From Onthophagus taurus (lineage: Eukaryota > Arthropoda > Insecta > Coleoptera > Scarabaeidae): a stretch of DNA of 64,000 nt. The translations under genes were made by a program, and so were the position numbers. Of the stretch, positions 56,415-64,000 are shown one piece after another. The stretch is taken from NCBI RefSeq assembly GCF_036711975.1, contig NC_091966.1, positions 4,285,501-4,349,500 on the forward strand. Reading direction: 5' to 3'. Below the pieces are notes generated by a model. That model searched no databases and was not told the origin of the DNA. It worked only from the letters and a program-made list of their open reading frames with translations. Each line of letters begins with the position of its first letter. The stretch's first letter is position 1.

Positions 56415-59400
56415 ATGTACCTACCTGTAAAATTGTTACAACGATGGCTGTACCCTTTTGTTGTTTTATCAGTGTGTGTTTCGTTAGGCCTAACAGATGA
56501 GTTTACACCTATGTCAACAGAGGAAAGATTAAAATTAAGGTATAAACTAACTTTAATTAACATAATCTTGATATTAAAGATTTTTTTTGTTTGTAGAGAG
56601 GAAGCAAGAGATATGTTTTATCATGCTTATAACGCATACATGGAAAATGCTTTCCCAGCAGATGAACTTATGCCTTTAAGTTGTTCTGGACGATACAGGG
56701 GATTAACACCTAATCGTGGTGATATTGATGATTCCTTAGGAAAGTAAGTTATATACTAAAAGAATTTATTTGAAATTTTTTGTTTATCTTGCATAAAAAC
56801 AAAAATTATTTCAACAATTTAAGCACACATTTTTGTTGCATAATGAAATTCATTCACGCATATATTTCCCACGCTACCTAAATAAAAATAGTATTAAAAT
56901 ATCAAATATCCAATAAATCATGTTGATATTAATTGCATTTTTCTCATTCTAGTTTTTCATTAACGTTAATTGATACCTTGGACACATTGGTGATTCTGGG
57001 CGACTTGGAAGAATTTGAGCACGCCGTTAAACTTGTTATTGATAACGTTTCGTTTGATAATGATGTTGTGGTTTCCGTTTTTGAAACGAACATTCGCATA
57101 TTAGGGTAAATAAGAAAGATTCATGAAATTGTTTGTAATCCTCTAATTTTGTTGTTTTTTGTAGTGGTCTTTTATCAGCTCATATCCTCGCAGAATACCT
57201 CCAACAAAACGCCGACGTCCTTCAATGGTACAAAGGTGAACTTTTAGATATGGCCAAAGATGTTGGATATCGATTACTTCCAGCTTTTAATACTACAACA
57301 GGAATTCCATATTCTAGAGTAAATAAAAATATTATTCTTATTAACACACTTACATTTTAAACAAATAATTCTTTAAATAGAAGTTTAGTTAAAGAGTATA
57401 AAGTCCATAAATTATATTTGATATGGAAAATTATTTAAAAATGAATAGATTGTTGTTTATTTTGAAAAAACTTCAATGAGGTTATAAAAAATAGATTGGA
57501 AAAAGATTAAAAACGTATAGTGGTGGATTTTATTATCACAACTTGTTACAAAAATGGTACATAGAAAGTTAAAACACTTAGTATTACATTTTAATCTAGA
57601 AAATCTTTGAATATACAGAGTGTTTAATAATATATGCGCAGAACTTCAGGATGTGACCCTCTAAAATGTACCATTTTCGAGATTATTTAATTTAATTATT
57701 TTCTACTCATAATAAGCTAAGTTTTGTGTGAGAAAAAAATTGTTTAAAGTTATATGGTGAAAATTTTGAAGGGGTATTACTCCCCAATTTCTACGCCACT
57801 GGAAAAAGTACGGTTTTGAGACGCCCATTTAAACCGTCAATGTTTTTTACACAAAAAAGGTACTGTAGGTCATGAGCTCTAAAGTTGACCGTTTTCTAGA
57901 AAAATCAACTTTTATGTTGAATAACATTTTATGTCAATTTTTTGAAACAAAAATTTTATTTTACTAAAACGTTAGAACAAGTAAAAACTTTACTTTTTGC
58001 AGGTACAAACTAATTGTTATTTTGACAGGAGGTAGCTTTTGTTAAAAATTTAAAGCCTCTTTGTTGAAAATAAATTATACAATTTTTTACACAAACGCTG
58101 AAATGTGCGCAATGCGTTACTTTTATGGTTTGGAGAATTTTTAAAAGACATCTTTTGTATCATTTCTTAGTTTTTTTTATTTTGCAATTATGAAGTAACG
58201 TTTGCTTTTGTTACTTGTTCTAACCTTTTATTTTAAAAAATTGACCATGTTCAACATAAAAGTTGATTTTTCTCGAAAACGGTCAACTTTAGAGATGACC
58301 TTCATGTACCTTTTTTGTGTAGAAAACATTGACGGCTCAAATGGGCGTCTCAAAACCGTAGTTTTTCCAGTGGCGTAGAAGTTGAGGAGAAAAACAACCA
58401 CTACTCCTTCAAAATCTTCACCAATTATGACTTAATAAAAAAAAATTCTCGCACAAAACTTAGCTTATTAGAGTAGAAAATGCTTACAAACGCTGTTTTC
58501 TGTACGATAAATGGTTCCGGAGATATTCGTAAAAAACAATTTTTTTATTAAATTTCAACACCCTGTATCTCGAAAGTTGTGAATTTTAGAGGGTAAGTTG
58601 ATAGAAACTTTTTTTCAAATTTTTGGACAAGCTATCACATCCTGAAGTCCTACGCATATATTATGAAATAACCTGTATATGTAATAAATGTAGAATATAT
58701 GAAGCAGCAATAGAAATATTTGCAAAAAAAGTGTTAAAAGCAATTAATGTTGCTGGTAAAATTAACAGAGTAAGAATGATGATGGAAATAAAGAATAAGG
58801 CCTACCAGAACACCATTCTAAACTCCAAAGAAGACATGCACTAAAAGAATATTAGAAGAACAGACGAATAAGAAGGTTTTTTCTTCTGAAAATATTCAAT
58901 CAGCAAATTACAATTAAAGTAGGCGCCCAAATAGCGCCATTGGCAGTTTTAAATGTCAAAGAAATGACAGTTTTCAAAGAACGCATTTTTTTCTTATACA
59001 ACCATATCATTTGATATGTTCATCACATAGAAGGATTTATCTTCTATCAAAATATGTAAAAAAAAACATGCATCCCATTTAAAGTAACAATGTTGGTTGC
59101 CATAGCAACGAAACAAGAACCAATGTAAACAAGCAAATATCGCCAAAAAATGTGCCACAATTAATAAAGAATTTTCTTTAATAAAGAAGAAACATTTTTC
59201 TTTAAAACCACAAATGGCGAAGTTATTGGCTATATTCCAGACATTTGACACACCTATATACAGGTCAGTAATTAGTACCTCGGCGGTCAATAGTTACTAA
59301 ACCGTTTGAAAAACAAAAAAAAAATTATACAAAAGTTGTTTGACTCGTCACTTTCTATTACGTAAAATTATTTTCACTTATACAGGTTGTTCCATTTAAG

Positions 59401-62400
59401 CGTAACGGAGAGTACGTCAATTTATTTAAATGGAACATCCTGTATATTTTATCATATTATGAATACAACTAAATTTGTTTATACGATCATATATGTTACT
59501 ATTTCACAACGTTCATAGTTTCTGACATATTCAATTGTTCTTCCAAAATGTGCCCATTACAGAATCTTTTTAAAAATGATGTAAAAACGACATTTTTTCC
59601 GATTTTGCCTTGAAACTACGTCGGATAATAGTCAAAGCCAGTAGGTAGATGATAGTATTCGAAGATATTAGATACACTATACAGGATGTTTAAAAAGCTC
59701 AGTTACTTTTGATGCTTTTCAAATGGCTTTTTTTTAAGTTTTTTAAATGGAACAGCCTGTATATTGTGTGTTAGTTGAATTACTCATCAAATTCCTTTTA
59801 ATTAATGATAAGTATGTTATATGTCTAACTTTAATAGTTTTTTTTAGAATTTAAAGAAAAATGTGTAATAAAATGTCATTATTATACTTAAAAAAGTAAC
59901 AGAATGTAATATATTCTGTCCTTTTGTTGTCACTTTTTTTTGTTTCTTCTTTTTTGATTGTCTGTCATTTGTGAATCAGTAATATTATATTAAAATACAA
60001 TTAAAAAAAAAACTTTAATAAATAAATAATCAAAACGTGATAAAAATACAAACAATACAATTAAATGACAGAACAATAAATCCCTTTTTTAATTACTAAA
60101 TTATTTGAAGGAAATGCAGTAGGTATTAATTTAATTAATATTTAGAAGTTGTTCAAAATGCCGCCCATTTTCTCTTCTACAAGCATTAATGCGCTGTATA
60201 AAAGACCTTGAGGTATCTCTTAACATGTGCATCTTATTTTCTCTAAAGTCGTAAATTATATGGTAGAACAATTGCATATTTTATTACTTATGTATATCTT
60301 TTTAAATCTCATAAAGTACCAAGTCGCATTAAAATTTAGTATTTGGCAGCAGAATTATTTTACATTATAAAATATTTATCAAATAATAAAAGGAAGAGCA
60401 AAAAAAAATTGATAAAAATAGACTCATAATCAATAACTCATATTTTATTACACATTATTCTTTAAATTCTAAATATCAGGAAAAATACTAGAGTTAGATA
60501 TATGACACACTTATCATTAATTAAAGGTAACTTGATGGGCAATTCAACCAGCACACAATATATCCTGTATATTCCAATTAAAAAACTTATGAAAAAGTCT
60601 TTGAAAAACATCAAAAGTAACTAAGCTTTATGAACACGCTGTATAGCGTATCTAATATCTTTGAATACTATCATTTACCTACTGGCTTTGACTATTATCT
60701 GACATAGTTTCAAGGCAAAATTGGGAAAAACGTTTTTACATCGTTTTTAAAAACACACATTTTGGAAAAACAATTGACTATCTCAGGAACTATGAACGCT
60801 ATGAGTTAGTAACATAAACGGTTGTATAAACAAATTTAATTCTATTCATAATATGATAAAATATACAGGATATACATATACAAATTGATAAAGATTTTCT
60901 TAGTTGTCGACATATCGAGACCAAAAAAAAGCGAGACCAATATGAGAGAAACTATAATAAATAGGAATAAGAATGCTTATAGATAAGTTGTAGAGAATTA
61001 AATTACCTTTCGGATAGACTAATAAAATGTGGGGCATTCCATTTAAAATTTTCGACTTTCTCCCCATTGAATATGGAGAAACGGTAATTCAGTTTTTGAC
61101 CAGCCTGTATAAAATACTCTGATACAACAAATGACAATCTATTTGACAGCATCTGAACAATAATCGTGCCACTTTAGAGCTTTTTTGAATGAACGTTGGC
61201 TGGGATATGGGGATTTACAGAGCATGGTGAAATTTACAAAAAAAAATTTAAAATCAAAATAACTCGAAAACGAAAAACTCTGGATACCAATAACTTCTAA
61301 AATCTGAAAAGAAAACTTATTTTAAGCAATACCTCAAATGCTGATAAATGGATGTTTCTAAGAAATAACATTATTAAATCGAAGAACGTCATATGGCTTA
61401 ATATTAATCTCGGATTGTAATGAAATTAATAAATTCTGGATTATCTCTTCTCAACACAACTTTCAGTTAGACGAGTCTTTGCTAGAGTATTATAAAACTC
61501 ACTTCAGAGATGGTATTGGAACTTTTTCCTTTACTGAGGTAGTGTTATCGAAACGGCTATTTCAAAAATAAAAGCGAGTTGACTTCAAATTTCTTCGCAT
61601 CTGTTGTCCCTATATTGTACCGGTGATCCGCCACATTATCAATGTTTTTCTGCACTGTCCCACAGTGCTAATAAATGATTTATTATTATTAATTATGAAA
61701 GAGAGGAATTGGTGATCACATCTATGTAGGTTAATCGCTATCATTCTTCTGTCAACATAATCTTGAGCTTAATATCGCATGCAAAGTTATCTCAAATATA
61801 TAGTTAATCATTTGGTAAATGAAATAAGTAATGGTAATTTGAGAGTATTGTTGCTATAATACTATTAGAAGGGAGACTTTGTATAGAAAACTTCTGGAAA
61901 TGTTTTGATCAAAACAGATTCTTACAGAATTTTAAAGCGACTTTTATATAAGAAAGCTTACAGATATACTGTTTGTACCAAAACTTGACGTGCAAGTATA
62001 AATTAGTTTATTGCTATTATTACGACTGTAAGAGAAAGTAAAACTACATAGTTACTAAAGAAAAATTAAAAAAATGTAAATTTGTTGTCTAGTGTAATTA
62101 AAGATCCTTTTGATGTTTTGAATATTATCTGATATTATAAAAATATCTAATTAGTAAAGTCTAAAATTTGATACATAAATAAAAATTTAATTATGTACTA
62201 ATTTTTTTTCTTTTCTTTTTAGATTAATTTAAAGTATGGTATAAAAGGAGATAGACTTGAAACTTCCCGTGAAACTTGCACAGCTTGTGCAGGTTCGATA
62301 ATCTTAGAAATGGCAGCTCTTTCACGATTAACAGGAGAACCAATTTTCGAAGAAAAAGCCCATCGGGCGATGGATGAATTATGGAAGATGCGACATAGAA

Positions 62401-63389
62401 GCTCCGATTTAATGGGAACAGTTCTAAACGTACACTCAGGTGATTGGATTCGAAGGGATTCAGGCGTTGGGGCCGGAATCGACTCATACTACGAGTACTG
62501 TTTGAAAGCTTACATTTTACTCGGCGATGATCGTTATTTAAACCGTTTCAATCGCCATTATAACGCCGTTATGAAATACATTTCTCAAGGTCCAATGTTA
62601 TTAGACGTACATATGCATCGACCACATACGAATTCAAGAAATTACATGGATGCCTTATTAGCATTTTGGCCCGGATTGCAAGTTTTAAAGGGCGACATAA
62701 AACCGGCGGTTGAAACCCACGAGATGTTATACCAAGTGATGCAACGGCATAAATTTATTCCGGAAGCGTTTACGACTGATTTTCAAGTACACTGGGGTAA
62801 TCATCCGTTAAGACCCGAATTTTTAGAGTCAACATACTTTTTGTACACAGCAACAAACGATCCTTATTACCTCGAAGTTGGTCGAAACGTTTTAAAAAGT
62901 TTACAAAAATACGCTCGAGTTCCTTGTGGTTACGCCGCTGTAAACGATGTTCGTACAGGAAGGCAAGAAGATCGTATGGATTCGTTTGTATTGGCCGAAA
63001 CGTTAAAATATCTATATTTGTTATTCGCCGATCGGGAGGATTTAATTTTGAATTTGGACGAGTTTATTTTTACGACTGAGGGGCACTTGTTACCGTTGAG
63101 TTTATCTAGTTATAAAAATAATACTTTAATCGAAGAGGAAACTGAAGATTATTATTACGAATACGCTAGAATATGCCCGAATTCTTTGACGTTATTCCCC
63201 GAATCGGTGAGGAAACCTTTAAGGAATATGGTCGATGGGATGTGTCCTAGAAGAATTGGGAAACGAAGACTTACGGCTGCCGAATTTAGTGCTTCTAATA
63301 TGAATCATTTGAAGGTGATTAAAGATATGGGGATTAGTATTATTGCGTTAAATGATGGAAGGGTGCAGTTATTACATACTTTTTCAGCG
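56415..63389 (+). CDS. EDEM3: EDEM3-like ER degradation-enhancing alpha-mannosidase (5' part; continues past window)
   Basis: A GH47 protein of the ER lumen that trims mannose from misfolded glycoproteins to mark them for ERAD. Exons: 56415-56539, 56597-56743, 56953-57105, 57165-57318, 62223-63389, with phases matching, giving 582 residues so far. The signal peptide is about 1-28 ([12 protein letters not shown]...G-L-T). Catalytic-type acids: E135 in F-E-T-N-I-R, D280 in G-I-D-S-Y-Y-E-Y, E392 and E395 in [15 protein letters not shown] near 449. A C-x-x-C sits at 212-215. [15 protein letters not shown] matches EDEM3 rather than EDEM1/2, as do H-R-P and Y-M-D-A-L-L-A-F. The donor GCG|GTAAGT at 63390 shows more exons to come; EDEM3 has a protease-associated domain there. 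Confidence 0.94.
57612..58680. mobile_element. ~1.07-kb foldback element in EDEM3 intron 4
   Basis: Left arm phrases return as reverse complements on the right. AATATATGCGCAGAACTTCA (57629) pairs with TGAAGTCCTACGCATATATT (58642). AGCTAAGTTTTGTGTGAGAA (57716) pairs with TTCTCGCACAAAACTTAGCT (58446). AAGTTGACCGTTTTCTAGAA (57882) pairs with TTCTCGAAAACGGTCAACTT (58270). The arms cover nearly the whole element, with a short centre near 58130. No coding capacity. Confidence 0.85.
58681..59382. other. EDEM3 intron 4, between foldback elements
   Basis: No exon is seen. It contains a perfect X-box (59096-59109, listed separately). Short open frames have no domain. Confidence 0.4.
59096..59109. promoter_or_regulatory. 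Perfect RFX X-box match
   Basis: GTTGCCATAGCAAC fits the palindromic RFX consensus (GTTRCC-AT-RGYAAC). It sits in intron 4 of the EDEM3-like gene between two foldback elements. Function unproven; a long match of this kind is uncommon by chance. Confidence 0.35.
59384..60890. mobile_element. ~1.5-kb foldback element with ~430-bp arms
   Basis: Left arm 59440-59880 against right arm 60450-60885 in reverse complement. Examples: TATACGATCATATATGTTAC against GTAACATAAACGGTTGTATA; ATAGTCAAAGCCAGTAGGTA against TACCTACTGGCTTTGACTAT; GTGTGTTAGTTGAATTACTC against GGCAATTCAACCAGCACACA. CCATTTAA...CCTGTATA phrases end the arms. The middle (59880-60450) is AT-rich and unpaired. No transposase. Confidence 0.85.
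60891..61399. other. EDEM3 intron 4 continued, unrecognised
   Basis: Contains CCATTTAAAATTTTCGAC and CCAGCCTGTATAAAA (61025-61115), which resemble ends of the foldback families nearby. Nothing else is seen. Confidence 0.4.
61400..61680 (+). pseudogene. Non-LTR reverse transcriptase fragment, plus strand
   Basis: After 61450: [12 protein letters not shown], then [10 protein letters not shown], then (frame change) [24 protein letters not shown]. This is the 'I..IKS....D.I....L......I...I..I.N' block at the start of RT domains. Motifs A and C are absent. Dead fragment. Confidence 0.6.
61681..62222 (+). other. 3' end of EDEM3 intron 4
   Basis: AT-rich, ending in a long pyrimidine tract and acceptor TTTTTAG at 62216-62222. 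Confidence 0.6.
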
Positions 63390-64000
63390 GTAAGTTAAAT
63401 CAAAATTTTTTTTATTAAAAACTTAAAAAATAACTAACGCATAAGGGTTTATTTGATCCATGATCGACCAGTTTTTGATAATTAAAATAAATAATCAAAC
63501 TGCACTTTTTACTGGTTTTAGATTTATTAATTACTTTGTAATTAACTTAATCATCTTCAAAGATGCAACAAAGAATTAAATTATAAATTATAACTTATAT
63601 CTTATATCTCTTAATTATATCTGGTCATTTAGACATTCGATATTTTGATTTTTGGTTCGACATTTATTAATCTCATACATTTCTAATAGATTGAGCTTAA
63701 AACCTTTATTCTGCTTATGTAGCAGTGTCAAATTTTTATTAATGTCAAAATCGTGGCTATGAATAATCATATGTCTACCAAAGTTGGATTTTTGGTTATT
63801 TTTGTGTTCTTTAATTGTATCAACGATCTACCGATCTCTCCAATATACAATGAAATTCCCCTAACTCGAATCACTAAGGGAGCAGAAGAAAACTTCGAAT
63901 TATGGAGAATTCGAGTTAGAGAAAAATTAGAATTTAAGCTCTAAAGGAAAAAATTAGAAATGTACTTTTCTAATACGTATATTTAAAACAGAAACCTTAA
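63390..64000. other. EDEM3 intron 5, to window end
   Basis: Starts at GTAAGT. The 63-codon open frame at 63753 has no acceptor in place and no family match. I see no further EDEM exon before the window ends. Confidence 0.5.

Noticed and set aside
62224..62487. 87-codon minus-strand frame
   Set aside because: Antisense shadow of EDEM3 exon 5.
63753..63944. Next EDEM3 exon
   Set aside because: No acceptor at the right phase and no resemblance to the sequence that follows V-Q-L-L-H in EDEM3 relatives.

Overview
The window is nuclear DNA of an insect. It is AT-rich, with short GT-AG introns inside the genes, an arthropod-type TATA + TCAGT promoter, a member of the insect-only allergen-repeat family, and a dense load of dead non-LTR retrotransposons, foldback elements and satellite-like arrays. 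The satellite style and gene content suggest a beetle, but that is inference and no species is claimed.

Four cellular genes can be reconstructed. (1) 12455-24992 (+): a LIM-homeobox gene of the apterous/Lhx2/9 group with four coding exons (LIM1, LIM2, linker, homeodomain), 359 residues. (2) 30336-30932 (-): a secreted single-domain insect allergen-repeat (G12/microvilli type) protein with a leader intron and a clear TATA/Inr promoter. (3) 41701-52226 (+): carnitine palmitoyltransferase 1 (the Drosophila withered orthologue). It has eleven coding positions, a 26-nt exon carrying the catalytic histidine, and a pair of alternative exons (50656-50721 and 50964-51026). (4) 56415-63389 and beyond (+): the first five exons (582 residues) of an EDEM3-like ER mannosidase-family protein. 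The gene runs off the right edge. The four genes have unrelated jobs (limb/wing patterning, gut lumen, mitochondrial fatty-acid entry, ER quality control) and do not form a functional cluster.

The rest is mostly repeats. 731-2010 is a ~175-bp array split by a MITE. 3146-8225 is four ~1.27-kb tandem units, each carrying the same dead reverse-transcriptase segment. 8.2-11.9 kb holds non-LTR remnants and a hammerhead-ribozyme-like motif. Apterous intron 1 contains a 2.7-kb pyrimidine-rich tract. A large inverted repeat (about 16.8-17.6 kb against 20.5-21.5 kb) brackets apterous exons 2 and 3. 23.8-28.0 kb holds arrays rich in CAACCCAACTC. 37.06-37.6 kb is a deleted DNA transposon with both ends. 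42.3-44.3 kb is a 180/183-bp alternating satellite in CPT1 intron 1, and 47.6-50.4 kb a 337-bp array in CPT1 intron 6. 53.4-54.56 kb is a 225-bp array. Two kilobase-scale foldback elements lie in EDEM3 intron 4.

The observations most worth follow-up are the CPT1 alternative exon pair beside the catalytic-His microexon, the inverted repeat that could pair across two apterous exons (possible circular RNA or exon skipping), the hammerhead-like motif at 9914-9957, and the UPRE-like site upstream of the EDEM3-like gene.
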